This document shows, piece by piece, positions 43,730-52,918 of a DNA stretch of 64,000 nt. Below the pieces are notes generated by a model. The model had not been told where the DNA came from, searched no databases, and saw only the letters and a list, made by a program, of their open reading frames with translations. Source of the DNA: Protaetiibacter sp. SSC-01. GTDB taxonomy: Bacteria > Actinomycetota > Actinomycetes > Actinomycetales > Microbacteriaceae. The DNA is taken from contig NZ_CP059987.1 in the NCBI RefSeq assembly GCF_014483895.1, positions 434,001 to 498,000 of the forward strand, read 5' to 3'. A program made the position numbers and the translations under genes. Every line of letters starts with the position of its first letter. Positions within the stretch are counted from its first letter, which is position 1.

Positions 43730-44959
43730 GTGACCCGCCGCCTCACCGTGCTGTTCTCGGCGTTCGAGGCCCTCCTGGTCGCCGCGATCGGCGTCGCGAT
43801 CCCCCTCCTTCCCGCGACCCTCATGTGGGCGATCCAATTCGGCTTCGCCCCCGACTGGACCGGCTTCTGGCGCGCCTCCGTCGACGTGTGGCTCATCGGT
43901 CACGGCGTCGACGTGCGGTTCGCGCTCGACGAGACGACCGCGCTCACGATCGGCGCGCCCGCGGGCACGGTCGTCGTCGTCACGATCGCCGCCCTCGGCT
44001 TCGCGCTGCTCACCCTCGCCCTCGGCGTGCGGGCCGGCGCGCGCGTCGCCGAGACGGGGCACCGCCTGCTCGGCGAGCTCACGGCCTTCGTCGTCTTCGC
44101 GGGCGTCTCGCTGCTTCTCACCCTCTCGGCCGTGCACCCGGATGCGCGCCCCTCGCTCTGGCAGGGCACGCTCCTGCCCGCCACCGTGTTCGGCGTCGGG
44201 CTCGTGCTCGGCGTGCTCCGCGCGGATGCCGACCGCGGCGTCACGGCGCACGGCCGGATCGCGGCGATCACCGCGCGCTGGGACCCGCGCGCGCGCGGAG
44301 CCGTCGCGGCAGCGCTCAAGGCGGGGGCGGCATCCGTCATGCTCGTGCTCGTCGTGAGCTCGATCGCCGTGACGATCGTGCTCGTCGTCGGCTACGCGCA
44401 GGTCATCAGGCTCTACGAGTCGCTGCACACCGAGGTGCTCGGCGGCATCGTCGTCACCGCGGGGCAGTTCGCGTTCGTGCCGAACATCGTCGTGTGGGCC
44501 GCGTCGTGGTTCGCGGGGCCGGGGTTCGCGCTCGGCACGGGGTCGCTCGTGTCGCCGCTCGGCACGGCGGTCGGCCCGCTGCCCGCCGTGCCGATCCTCG
44601 GGGCGCTCCCCGGGGGCGACCTGGCCTTCGGGTTCGTCGGCCTGGCGGTGCCGATCGTCGCCGCGTTCCTCGCGGCCGTGGCCGTGCGGCCCGCGCTCCT
44701 GCGGGCGATCGGCGACGGATCTCGGCTCGCGTGGTCGGCGCTCGTCGCGATCGGCGGGGGCGTCGCGGGTGGGCTCCTGCTCGGGCTGCTCGCGGCGGCA
44801 TCCGCGGGCTCCTTCGGCCCGGGCCGCTTCGCCGAGGTCGGGCCCGACGCGCTCGCGGTGGGCATCGCATCCGGCGTCGAGTTCGCGATCGGGATCGCCC
44901 TCGGCCTCGCCGCGGGCTCGGTGACCCTGCCGCGCCTCCGCCGCTCCCACCCCGAGTAG
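43730..44959 (+). CDS. DUF6350 polytopic membrane protein
   Basis: 409 aa with about 9-10 TM helices. The conserved [50 protein letters not shown] region (about 244-292) is the hallmark of the actinobacterial DUF6350 family, which sits upstream of purN-purH in many genomes. The function of the family is unknown. The gene's TAG stop is itself the first three bases of the TAGGCT -10 box of purN, so expression of the two is physically interlocked but purN can be transcribed separately. Confidence 0.87.
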   Translation: MTRRLTVLFSAFEALLVAAIGVAIPLLPATLMWAIQFGFAPDWTGFWRASVDVWLIGHGVDVRFALDETTALTIGAPAGTVVVVTIAALGFALLTLALGVRAGARVAETGHRLLGELTAFVVFAGVSLLLTLSAVHPDARPSLWQGTLLPATVFGVGLVLGVLRADADRGVTAHGRIAAITARWDPRARGAVAAALKAGAASVMLVLVVSSIAVTIVLVVGYAQVIRLYESLHTEVLGGIVVTAGQFAFVPNIVVWAASWFAGPGFALGTGSLVSPLGTAVGPLPAVPILGALPGGDLAFGFVGLAVPIVAAFLAAVAVRPALLRAIGDGSRLAWSALVAIGGGVAGGLLLGLLAAASAGSFGPGRFAEVGPDALAVGIASGVEFAIGIALGLAAGSVTLPRLRRSHPE

Positions 44960-44968
44960 GCTGGCCCC
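44957..44968 (+). promoter_or_regulatory. Leaderless-type promoter of purN-purH
   Basis: TAGGCT (44957-44962) ends 6 nt before the GTG at 44969 and includes the stop codon of the upstream gene. Confidence 0.5.
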
Positions 44969-45562
44969 GTGCTGCGGGTCGTCGTCCTCATCTCCGGGGG
45001 CGGGTCCAACCTCCGCGCCCTGCTCGAAGCCGCGCAGGACGCCGAGTTCCCCGCACGCGTCGTCGCCGTCGGCGCCGATCGTCAGGCCGACGGGCTCGGC
45101 CACGCGGAGGCCTTCGGCATCCCGGGCTTTGTCGTGCCGTTCACCTCCTTCGACTCGCGCGAGGCGTGGGGCGACGAGTTGCTCGCGGCGCTGCGCGAGT
45201 GGGAGCCCGACCTCGTCGTGCTCTCGGGGCTCATGCGTCTCCTGCCGCACCAGGTGGTCGCCGAGTACAGCCCCGCCATCATCAACACGCACCCCGCGTA
45301 CCTCCCCGAGTTCCCGGGGGCGCACGGGGTGCGCGACGCGCTCGCCGCCGGGGTCGCCCAGACCGGCGCGAGCGTCATCGTGGTCGACGACGGCGTCGAC
45401 ACCGGACCGATCCTCGCCCAGCGCCGGGTGCCGATCGAGCCGGGCGACACCGAGACCACCCTCCACGAGCGCATCAAGCCCGTCGAGCGCGAGCTGCTCA
45501 TCCAGACCGTGCTCGACATCGCCAACGGCGCCATCGACCTCAAGGAGTACGCGACACCATGA
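44969..45562 (+). CDS. purN: Phosphoribosylglycinamide formyltransferase
   Basis: 197 aa, normal length. N-terminal [21 protein letters not shown] binds the phosphoribosyl phosphate; catalytic Asn-His-Asp set in [24 protein letters not shown] and [14 protein letters not shown]. It transfers a formyl group from 10-formyl-THF to GAR, step 3 of purine synthesis. GTG start behind a leaderless-type promoter. It overlaps purH by ATGA, giving coupled synthesis of two formyl-THF-using enzymes. Confidence 0.96.
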   Translation: MLRVVVLISGGGSNLRALLEAAQDAEFPARVVAVGADRQADGLGHAEAFGIPGFVVPFTSFDSREAWGDELLAALREWEPDLVVLSGLMRLLPHQVVAEYSPAIINTHPAYLPEFPGAHGVRDALAAGVAQTGASVIVVDDGVDTGPILAQRRVPIEPGDTETTLHERIKPVERELLIQTVLDIANGAIDLKEYATP

Positions 45563-47145
45563 GCGGACCCGCCATCGACCCCTCCCTCTACCGCGAGCGC
45601 GACCGCGTCCAGATCCGCCGGGCGCTCGTCGCAGTGTCTGACAAGACGGGCCTCGTCGACCTCGCGCGCGCCCTCGCGGACGCCGACGTCGAGATCGTCT
45701 CCACGGGCGGCACCGCGAAGGCGATCGCCGACGCCGGCATCCCCGTCACCCAGATCGGCGACCTCACGGGCTTCCCCGAGCACCTCGACGGCCGCGTGCG
45801 CACCCTCCACCCCAAGGTGCACTCGGGCCTCCTCGCCGACCTGCGCCTCGAGAGCCACGAGGCGGAGCTCGCGAGCTTCGGCATCGCACCGTTCGAGCTC
45901 GTCGTCGTCAACCTCTACCCCTTCGCCGAGACGGTCGCGTCGGGTGCCGCGCCGGATGCCGTGGTCGAGCAGATCGACATCGGCGGACCCGCCATGGTGC
46001 GCGCCTCGGCGAAGAACCACGCCAACGTCGCCGTCGTCGTGTCGCCCGAGCGCTACGGCGACATCGTGCACGCGCTCGAGGTCGGCGGCACGACGCTCGC
46101 CGAGCGTCGTGAGCTCGCGCGCGAGGCGTTCCGCCACACCGCGAGCTACGACGTCGCCGTCGCGAGCTGGATCGGCAACGTCGTCGCGCCCGACGACGAG
46201 GGATCCGGCTTCCCCGGCTGGACGGGCGGCACCTGGTCGCGCGCCGACGTGCTGCGCTACGGCGAGAACTCGCACCAGAGCGCCGCCCTCTACCGCGCGC
46301 CGCAGGGCCGCGGCATCGCGCAGGCCCGGCAGCTGCAGGGCAAGGAGATGTCGTACAACAACTACGTCGACGCGGATGCCGCCCTGCGCGCCGCCTACGA
46401 CCACGACGGTCCCGCGGTCGCCATCATCAAGCACGCCAACCCGTGCGGCATCGCGACGGCCGACTCGATCGCCGAGGCGCACGCCCTCGCGCACGCGTGC
46501 GACCCCGTGTCGGCGTACGGCGGCGTCATCGCCGCCAACCGCCCGCTCACGCGCGAGGCGGCCGAGTCGATCGCCCCCATCTTCACCGAGGTCGTCGTCG
46601 CGCCGGGCTTCGACGAGGGCGCCCTCGAGGTGCTCGCGGGCAAGAAGAACCTGCGCCTCCTCGAGCTGCCCGCGGACTACGCGCCCGCCCCCACCGAGCT
46701 GCGTCAGATCTCGGGCGGCCTCCTCCTGCAGCAGGCCGACCACCACTTCGCGTCCTCGTCGCAGTGGAAGCTCGCGGCGGGCGAGCCCGCCGATGCCGAC
46801 ACCCTCGCCGACCTCGAGTTCGCGTGGCGGGCCGTGCGGGCCGTCAAGTCGAACGCGATCCTGCTCGCCTCGGGCGGCGCATCCGTCGGCGTGGGCATGG
46901 GCCAGGTGAACCGCGTCGACTCGTGCAAGCTCGCCGTCGAGCGTGCGGGGGAGCGGGCCGCGGGCTCGGTCGCCGCATCCGACGCGTTCTTCCCCTTCGA
47001 CGACGGCCCCCGCATCCTGCTCGAGGCGGGCGTGAAGGCCATCGTGCAGCCGGGCGGCTCGATCCGCGACGATGACGTCATCGCGGCGTGCCGCGAGCAC
47101 GGCGTCACGCTGTACCTCACGGGCGAGCGCCACTTCTTCCACTGA
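45559..47145 (+). CDS. purH: Bifunctional AICAR transformylase / IMP cyclohydrolase
   Basis: 528 aa, full length. IMP cyclohydrolase (MGS-like) domain 1 to about 210: [54 protein letters not shown] transformylase domain from about 215: [40 protein letters not shown] with catalytic Lys-His, and the C-terminal [29 protein letters not shown]. It performs the last two steps to IMP. Followed by repeat elements that separate it from the convergent purine permease. Confidence 0.97.
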   Translation: MSGPAIDPSLYRERDRVQIRRALVAVSDKTGLVDLARALADADVEIVSTGGTAKAIADAGIPVTQIGDLTGFPEHLDGRVRTLHPKVHSGLLADLRLESHEAELASFGIAPFELVVVNLYPFAETVASGAAPDAVVEQIDIGGPAMVRASAKNHANVAVVVSPERYGDIVHALEVGGTTLAERRELAREAFRHTASYDVAVASWIGNVVAPDDEGSGFPGWTGGTWSRADVLRYGENSHQSAALYRAPQGRGIAQARQLQGKEMSYNNYVDADAALRAAYDHDGPAVAIIKHANPCGIATADSIAEAHALAHACDPVSAYGGVIAANRPLTREAAESIAPIFTEVVVAPGFDEGALEVLAGKKNLRLLELPADYAPAPTELRQISGGLLLQQADHHFASSSQWKLAAGEPADADTLADLEFAWRAVRAVKSNAILLASGGASVGVGMGQVNRVDSCKLAVERAGERAAGSVAASDAFFPFDDGPRILLEAGVKAIVQPGGSIRDDDVIAACREHGVTLYLTGERHFFH

Positions 47146-47151
47146 CGCTTA

Positions 47152-47273
47152 CCGCCGGTTGAGTAGCGCCGCGCAGCGGCGCGTATCGAAACCCCACCGA
47201 CGTCAGACGTCCGTCCGGTTTCGATACGCCGTGCGTCGCGCCGGAGGCGCGGCGCGCGGCACTCAACCAGCGG
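47152..47273. repeat. REP-like palindromic repeat R1 (CTGGTTGAGTAGC family)
   Basis: About 122 bp. Outer arms CCGCCGGTTGAGT / ACTCAACCAGCGG (one mismatch), inner arms GTATCGAAACC / GGTTTCGATAC. A 62-bp core (47181-47242) is identical to that of R3 (63006-63067). A partial extra copy of the right end lies at 47281-47299. Confidence 0.85.
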
Positions 47274-47318
47274 GAATGGTGCGGCACTCCACCAGCGGGA
47301 GCGGGTATGCGCGCCTCA

Positions 47319-47419
47319 CCGCTGGTTGAGTAGCGCCGCAGGCGCGTGTCGAAACCAGCCCCGTGTGACTCGCGGGCTGGTTTCGACACGGCCGCTGCGC
47401 GGCCTACTCAACCAGCGGG
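47319..47419. repeat. REP-like palindromic repeat R2
   Basis: About 101 bp. Outer arms CCGCTGGTTGAGTAG (47319-47333) and exact complement (47404-47418); inner arms GTGTCGAAACCAGCC and exact complement. Same family as R1 and R3 with a different core. With R1 it fills the space between convergent purH and the permease and may terminate both. Confidence 0.85.
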
Positions 47420-47437
47420 TGCGCGGCTGGGCGCGCT

Positions 47438-48835
47438 CTACGCGAAGAGCGACTCGATCGGCCCGCGCGCGAAGTAGAGCACGAAGCCCGCGGCCACCAC
47501 CCACAGGAGCGGGTGGATCGTCTTCGCCTTGCCGCTGAACGCGTTGACGACGACCCAGGCGACGAAGCCCGCGCCGATGCCGTTCGCGATCGAGTACGTG
47601 AGCGGCATGACCGTCGCGGTGAGGAACACCGGCAGCAGCACGCGGAAGTCGCCGAAGTCGATGTGGCGGATCTGCGACAGCATCATCGCGCCGACGAGCA
47701 CGAGGGCCGCCGCCGCGACGGCGCCCGGCACGAGCGAGGTGATGGGCGTGATGAACATCGCGAGCAGGAACAGCACACCCGTGACGACGTTCGCGAAGCC
47801 CGTGCGGGCGCCCTCGCCGATGCCCGAGCCCGACTCGATGAACACGGTCGACGACGAGGAGGAGGTCGCGCCGCCGACGACGGCGCCGACGCCCTCGACG
47901 ATGAGCGCCGACTTGATGCGCGGGAAGTCGCCCTTCGCATCCGCGAGGTCGGCCTCCTTCGCGAGACCCGTCATGGTGCCCATGGCGTCGAAGAAGTTCG
48001 AGAACACGAGCGTGAACACGAACATGATGAGCGCGACGACGCCGACCTTGCCGAGATCGAAGCCGAAGTCGATCGCCCCGATGAGGCTCAGGTCGGGGAG
48101 GCTCACGATGCCGGCCTGGAAGCCGAAGTCGAGGCCGAAGGGCCAGATGAGGTTGAGCACCGCCGCGAGCAGGGTGCCCGCGATGAGGGCGAACAGGATG
48201 GCGCCCTTCACCTTGAGGGCGATGAGGATGCCCCCGAGCAGCAGCGTCACGACGAACACGAGGGTCGCGAGGGAGGCGATCGAGCCGCCCTCGCCGAGGT
48301 CGACGGGCGGCGAGCCGACGCCTGTCGCGGTGACGAAGCCCGAGTTGACGAAGCCGATGAAGGCGATGAAGAGGCCGATGCCGACCGTGATCGCGAGCTT
48401 CAGCTGCACCGGCACGGCATCGAAGATGAGCTTCCGCAGGCCGGTCGCGGCGAGCAGCACGATGATGAGGCCGTTGATGACGACGAGCGCCATCGCCTCG
48501 GGCCACGACACCTGGCCGACGACCGTGAACGCGAGGAACGCGTTGATGCCGAGGCCCGCCGCGAAGGCGAACGGCAGGCGCGTGATGACGCCGAACAGGA
48601 TCGTCATGACGCCCGCCGTGAGCGCCGTGCTCGCGGCGACGGCGGCCTGCGGGAGCGTGTCGCCGTTGACGTCGGGCGTGCTCAGGATGAGCGGGTTGAG
48701 GATGACGATGTAGGCCATCGTCACGAAGGTCACGAGACCGCCGCGGATCTCGGTGCCGATCGTGGAGCCGCGCTCGCTGATGCGGAAGAAGCGGTCGAGG
48801 GCGTTGGAGGGACGGGTGGACGTCGAGGTGCTCAT
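47438..48835 (-). CDS. NCS2-family purine permease (AzgA/PbuG type)
   Basis: 465 aa from ATG 48835 (Shine-Dalgarno GGAG); the frame extends upstream without a good start signal. Starts RFFRISERGSTIGTEIRGGLVTFVTMAYIVILNP, the AzgA-subgroup N-terminus, and has about 12-14 helices. Substrate-site segments are recognisable: GLGINAFLAFTVVG (TM3) and VFSNFFDAMGTMTGLAKEADL (TM8). This subgroup imports adenine, guanine and hypoxanthine with protons. Convergent with purH: de novo synthesis and salvage lie side by side. No purine riboswitch is seen in its upstream region. Confidence 0.92.
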   Translation of the reverse strand: MSTSTSTRPSNALDRFFRISERGSTIGTEIRGGLVTFVTMAYIVILNPLILSTPDVNGDTLPQAAVAASTALTAGVMTILFGVITRLPFAFAAGLGINAFLAFTVVGQVSWPEAMALVVINGLIIVLLAATGLRKLIFDAVPVQLKLAITVGIGLFIAFIGFVNSGFVTATGVGSPPVDLGEGGSIASLATLVFVVTLLLGGILIALKVKGAILFALIAGTLLAAVLNLIWPFGLDFGFQAGIVSLPDLSLIGAIDFGFDLGKVGVVALIMFVFTLVFSNFFDAMGTMTGLAKEADLADAKGDFPRIKSALIVEGVGAVVGGATSSSSSTVFIESGSGIGEGARTGFANVVTGVLFLLAMFITPITSLVPGAVAAAALVLVGAMMLSQIRHIDFGDFRVLLPVFLTATVMPLTYSIANGIGAGFVAWVVVNAFSGKAKTIHPLLWVVAAGFVLYFARGPIESLFA

Positions 48836-48928
48836 GCTGCTCCGGGTGGTTCGAGTGGCGGAGCGTCGGGGCTCCGCGCCGAGTCTAGGGCTGCGCAGCA
48901 TCTGCGCAGCGACGGCGCGCATGTGCTG

Positions 48929-48958
48929 TTGCGGTGGCTCGACCGGCGGGCATAGTCT
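48929..48958 (+). promoter_or_regulatory. Promoter of the leader peptide-ABC exporter operon
   Basis: TTGCGG (48929-48934), 18-nt spacer, TAGTCT (48953-48958). Predicts a 5' leader of about 240 nt before the first ABC gene. Confidence 0.45.
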
Positions 48959-49014
48959 GTAGGGCTGCTCGGGCATCCTCCGGGCGGAGCACGCTCGCAC
49001 AACGAGGAGGAATC

Positions 49015-49092
49015 ATGACGAACACCGGTATCACGCGCGCTGTCGCTGCCGCGAAGCCGGGCGTCGTCGTCCTCTTCCCGCGACGCCGTTAG
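49015..49092 (+). CDS. 25-residue leader peptide upstream of ABC exporter
   Basis: MTNTGITRAVAAAKPGVVVL followed by FPRRR and TAG. A near-perfect Shine-Dalgarno sequence GAGGAGG (49004-49010) lies 4 nt before the ATG, the best in its neighbourhood, while the exporter start at 49204 has only a weak one. The peptide ends in Pro-Arg-Arg-Arg and uses codons that are rare in neighbouring genes (GGT, GCT, CGA, CGT). R/K-x-R/K stretches are known macrolide-dependent arrest motifs in erm leader peptides. It is therefore a candidate drug-sensing attenuator for the ABC pair. This is inference; no homologue could be looked up. Confidence 0.6.
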   Translation: MTNTGITRAVAAAKPGVVVLFPRRR

Positions 49093-49203
49093 CGGCACCG
49101 CCCGCCCGCCTCTTCCGACGGATCCGCGACATCCGGAATCCGTTCACCTCGTCTCGCGTTCCACCCTCCGTGCGTCGTCGCACGCGTCCCCTCGGGATCC
49201 TTC
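49093..49203 (+). promoter_or_regulatory. Candidate attenuator region between leader peptide and ABC gene
   Basis: Contains the hairpin CGTGCG-TCGT-CGCACG (49169-49184) and alternating CGGAT / ATCCG / GAATCCG segments (about 49118-49144) that could form exclusive pairings. No clear intrinsic terminator. Confidence 0.35.
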
Positions 49204-51042
49204 ATGTCTGAGCTCCACACCACCACGCCGCCCAGCGCCGCACCCCAGCGCGGCACCATCCGCACGCTCGCGCGCATCTACCCCTTCGTGCGCCCGTTCC
49301 TCGCGCGCACGGTCGTCAGCCTCTTCGTCTACGTCGCGCTCGTGCTCGTGTCGCTCAGCGTGCCCGTCGTGCTGCAGTGGATCATCGACGGCCCGCTCGC
49401 CTCGGGCGACACCGCGCAGGTCTGGCCCGCCGCCGGGATCGTGCTCGGGCTCGGCGTGGCCGAGGGCCTGCTCATCATGCTGCGGCGCTTCCTCGTGCTG
49501 ACGCCGTCGACGCACATCGAGGCGAACATGCGCAACGCGCTCTACGCGAAGCTGCAGGACTTGCCGGTCGCGTTCCACGACCGCTGGCAGTCGGGCCAGC
49601 TGCTGTCGCGCTCCATGGGCGACCTCGGCACGATCCGCCGCTGGCTCGCGTTCGGCGTCATCCTGCTCGTCGGCAACGTCGTCGTGATCCTCGTGGGCTT
49701 CGGCATCCTGTTCACCTGGTCGTGGCAGCTCGCGCTCGTGTTCATCCTCGCGTCGGTGCCCATGTGGGTGGTCGGGTTCCGCTTCGAGCACCGTTACTCG
49801 CTCGTCTCACGCCGCGCGCAGGACCAGCAGGGCGACCTCGCGACGACCGTCGAGGAGTCGGTGCACGGCATCCGCGTGCTCAAGGCGTTCGGCCGCGGTC
49901 GACACAGCCTCGACAACTTCCTGCGCCAGGCGGAGGAGCTGCGCGGCACGGAGCTCGAGAAGGCGCGCTCGATCGCCGGGCTGTGGCTGTGGCTGCTGCT
50001 CATCCCGGATGTCGCGTTCGCGCTCTCGCTGCTGGGCGGCGTCGTGCTCGCGGCGGGCGGGCAGCTGTCGGTCGGCGGTCTCATCGCGTTCTTCGCGGCC
50101 GCGGCGGTGCTGCGCTGGCCCATCGAGTCGATCGGATGGCTGCTGTCGATGACGTTCGAGACCCGTACGGCCGTCGAGCGCATCTTCGAGGTGCTCGACG
50201 AGCCGAACCCCATCCGCGACCCCGAGCTGCCGCAGACGATCGCCGAGCCTCGCGGGCGCCTCGTGTTCGAGAACGTGCACTTCCGCTACCAGGACTCGCC
50301 GGCATCCGTGCCCGACCTGCTCGACGACATCGTGCTCGAGCTCGAGCCGGGCGAGACGATGGCGCTCGTCGGCCTCACGGGATCGGGCAAGACGACGCTC
50401 ACGGCGCTCGCGACGCGCCTGTACGACGTGACGGGCGGCCGCGTGCTGCTCGACGGCGTCGACATCCGCGACCTCACGCGCGAGGAGCTGCGCGCGCGCA
50501 TCGCGATGGCGTTCGAGGAGGCGACGCTCTTCTCGGCGTCGGTGCGCGAGAACGTGCTGCTCGGCCGGCCCGAGCTCGACCTCGACTCGCCCGAGGCGGA
50601 TGCCGTGCTCGCCGAGGCGCTCGACATCGCGCAGGCGGACTTCGTGGAGCGCCTGCCGATGGGCGCCGACACGACGATCGGCGAGGAGGGGCTGAGCCTC
50701 TCGGGCGGCCAGCGGCAGCGCATCGCGCTCGCCCGAGCGGTCGCGGCACGTCCGTCGGTGCTCGTGCTCGACGACCCGCTGTCGGCGCTCGACGTCGACA
50801 CGGAGGCGCGCGTCGAGGCGGGGCTGCGGCGCGTGCTCGCCGAGACCACGGCGCTCGTCGTGGCGCACCGCCCGTCGACCGTCATGCTCGCCGACCGCGT
50901 CGCGCTGCTCGAGCACGGCCGCATCACGGATGTCGGCAGCCACTCGGAGCTGCTCGCGCGCAACGCCCACTACCGCCACGTGATCTCGTCGCTCGACGAC
51001 GATCGCGATACCGAGCACGAAGAGCAGGAGGTCATCGTATGA
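49204..51042 (+). CDS. ABC exporter half-transporter with degenerate NBD
   Basis: 612 aa. Six-helix type IV exporter domain about 25-310, then NBD with Walker [10 protein letters not shown] (about 393-401), signature [14 protein letters not shown] and Walker B LVLDD. The catalytic Glu after Walker B is Asp524. This loss in one half is the classic mark of heterodimeric exporters such as TM287/288 and BmrCD: the degenerate site uses this Walker B and the partner's signature. It overlaps the second half-transporter by ATGA. Likely a multidrug or lipid exporter. Expression may depend on the leader peptide at 49015. Confidence 0.93.
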   Translation: MSELHTTTPPSAAPQRGTIRTLARIYPFVRPFLARTVVSLFVYVALVLVSLSVPVVLQWIIDGPLASGDTAQVWPAAGIVLGLGVAEGLLIMLRRFLVLTPSTHIEANMRNALYAKLQDLPVAFHDRWQSGQLLSRSMGDLGTIRRWLAFGVILLVGNVVVILVGFGILFTWSWQLALVFILASVPMWVVGFRFEHRYSLVSRRAQDQQGDLATTVEESVHGIRVLKAFGRGRHSLDNFLRQAEELRGTELEKARSIAGLWLWLLLIPDVAFALSLLGGVVLAAGGQLSVGGLIAFFAAAAVLRWPIESIGWLLSMTFETRTAVERIFEVLDEPNPIRDPELPQTIAEPRGRLVFENVHFRYQDSPASVPDLLDDIVLELEPGETMALVGLTGSGKTTLTALATRLYDVTGGRVLLDGVDIRDLTREELRARIAMAFEEATLFSASVRENVLLGRPELDLDSPEADAVLAEALDIAQADFVERLPMGADTTIGEEGLSLSGGQRQRIALARAVAARPSVLVLDDPLSALDVDTEARVEAGLRRVLAETTALVVAHRPSTVMLADRVALLEHGRITDVGSHSELLARNAHYRHVISSLDDDRDTEHEEQEVIV

Positions 51043-52847
51043 GCCTCGAAGGTGTGGAGGGCGAGGACCGCCAGGACTACACGAAGGAGGAGAGCCGCGC
51101 CATGCGCGCGCGCTCCTCGCGCCTGCTCGGGTCGCTCCTGCGTCCCCTGCGCGGCCGCGTCGTCGCGGCGATGATCATCGTCGCGGTGAGCACGGCCCTG
51201 CAGACCGCAGGCCCCGCGCTCATCGCGTTCGGCATCGACGCGGGCCTCCCCGCGATCATCGAGCGCCAGGACGCGATGCCGCTCGCCGTCGTCGTGCTGC
51301 TGTACCTCGCGGCCGCGATCGTGGGCGCCGTGCTCATGTGGCACTACACGATGCTCGCGGCGCGCATCAGCCAGGCGTTCCTCTTCGATCTGCGCGGGCG
51401 CATCTACCGGCACGCGCAGCTGCTGAGCCTGGAGTTCCACGAGAGCTACACCTCGGGGCGCATCATCGCGCGCCAGACGAACGACCTCGACTCGATCCGC
51501 GAGCTGCTCGACTCCGGCATCCAGGGCCTCATCCGCGGTGTGCTCTACATGGTGTTCATCGCGATCACGCTCGTGTTCCTCGACCCGCTGTCGGCGCTCG
51601 TGATCGCGTGCTCGCTGCCGATCCTCGTGCTGCTCACGCGCTGGTTCCAGGTGACGTCGCAGCGGGCGTTCCGGGCGACGCGGGTGCACTCGGCGCGTCT
51701 CATCGTGAAGTTCGTCGAGACGATGACGGGCATCCGCGCGGTCAAGGCGTTCCGCGCCGAGAAGCGCAACGAGGCCGAGTTCGGCGAGCACGTCGAGAAC
51801 TACCGCGCGGCCAACGCGAAGGCGATCGGCGTGTTCGGAATCTTCGATCCGAGCCTCGTCGTCATCGGCAACGTCGTGGTCGCGGCGGTGCTGCTCATCG
51901 GCGGGCTGCGGGTCGCGGATGGGTCACTCGCGGTGGGTGTGCTGCTCGCGGCGCTCATGTACACGCGGCGCTTCTTCGACCCGATGGAGGAGATGGCGCA
52001 GTTCTACAACTCGTACCAGTCGGCCGCGGCGGCGCTCGAGAAGATCTCGGGCGTGCTCGAGGAGAACCCGAGCGTGCCCGACCCGGCGAAGCCCGTGGAC
52101 CTGTGGGAGGCGAAGGGCGCGCTCGACTTCGACGACGTGCGCTTCGCGTACCGCGAGGACCGTGTGATCCTGCCGGACTTCGAGCTGCACATCCCGGCGG
52201 GGCAGACGGTCGCGCTCGTCGGCTCGACGGGCGCCGGCAAGTCGACGCTCGCGAAGCTCGTCGCCCGCTTCTACGACCCGAGCGCGGGCACCGTGCGCCT
52301 CGACGGCGTCGACCTGCGGGAGCTGCATCCGAAGGACCTGCGCCGCGCGATCGTCATGGTCACGCAGGAGGCGTACCTGTTCTCGGGCACGGTCGCCGAC
52401 AACATCGCGCTCGGCAAGCCCGGTGCCTCGCTCGACGAGATCCGTGCGGCCGCGCGTGCCGTCGGAGCGGACGCGTTCATCGAGGAGCTTCCCGACGGCT
52501 ACGACACCGACGTGAACAAGCGCGGAGGCCGCGTCTCGGCGGGGCAGCGCCAGCTGCTGTCGTTCGCGCGCGCGTTCCTCGCCGACCCGGCGGTGCTCAT
52601 CCTCGACGAGGCGACGGCGTCGCTCGACATCCCGAGCGAGCGGCTCGTGCAGGAGGGGCTCACGACCCTGCTCGCCGACCGCACGGCGATCGTCATCGCG
52701 CACCGCCTGTCGACCGTCGCGATCGCCGACCGCGTGCTCGTCATGGAGCACGGCCGAATCGTCGAAGACGGCACGCCGGCCCAGCTCATCGGCGGCACGG
52801 GGCGCTTCGCGACCCTGCACAAGGCGTGGCGCGACTCCCTCGTGTGA
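51039..52847 (+). CDS. ABC exporter half-transporter with consensus Walker B
   Basis: 602 aa. TM domain about 28-330, NBD with Walker [10 protein letters not shown], Walker [12 protein letters not shown] (Asp523-Glu524, complete) and switch His in IAHRLSTV. Its signature motif is SAGQRQL in place of SGGQ, which is expected because it faces the degenerate Walker site of the upstream subunit. The two genes overlap by ATGA and clearly encode a heterodimer. The N-terminal 30 residues are charged. Followed by a 14-bp inverted repeat that may terminate the operon. Confidence 0.93.
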   Translation: MSLEGVEGEDRQDYTKEESRAMRARSSRLLGSLLRPLRGRVVAAMIIVAVSTALQTAGPALIAFGIDAGLPAIIERQDAMPLAVVVLLYLAAAIVGAVLMWHYTMLAARISQAFLFDLRGRIYRHAQLLSLEFHESYTSGRIIARQTNDLDSIRELLDSGIQGLIRGVLYMVFIAITLVFLDPLSALVIACSLPILVLLTRWFQVTSQRAFRATRVHSARLIVKFVETMTGIRAVKAFRAEKRNEAEFGEHVENYRAANAKAIGVFGIFDPSLVVIGNVVVAAVLLIGGLRVADGSLAVGVLLAALMYTRRFFDPMEEMAQFYNSYQSAAAALEKISGVLEENPSVPDPAKPVDLWEAKGALDFDDVRFAYREDRVILPDFELHIPAGQTVALVGSTGAGKSTLAKLVARFYDPSAGTVRLDGVDLRELHPKDLRRAIVMVTQEAYLFSGTVADNIALGKPGASLDEIRAAARAVGADAFIEELPDGYDTDVNKRGGRVSAGQRQLLSFARAFLADPAVLILDEATASLDIPSERLVQEGLTTLLADRTAIVIAHRLSTVAIADRVLVMEHGRIVEDGTPAQLIGGTGRFATLHKAWRDSLV

Positions 52848-52877
52848 GCCGCGAATCGACTGAGGGAACCTCTCATC

Positions 52878-52918
52878 TCATGGGCGGGTGACGTAGCATT
52901 CACATCACCCGCCCATGA
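52878..52918. promoter_or_regulatory. Inverted repeat spanning promoter and start codon of AfsR-like gene
   Basis: TCATGGGCGGGTGA (52878-52891) and exact complement (52905-52918), 13-nt loop. The loop holds the -10 box TAGCAT (52894-52899) and the right arm contains the ATG (52915). It may be an operator, the terminator of the ABC operon, or both. Confidence 0.55.

Noticed and set aside
47152-47419. CRISPR-like array formed by the CTGGTTGAG repeats.
   Set aside because: There are only two full elements, each internally palindromic, with no regular spacers and no cas genes.
48836-48952. Possible purine riboswitch upstream of the purine permease.
   Set aside because: No three-way-junction pattern or conserved loop residues could be traced, and the leader looks short.
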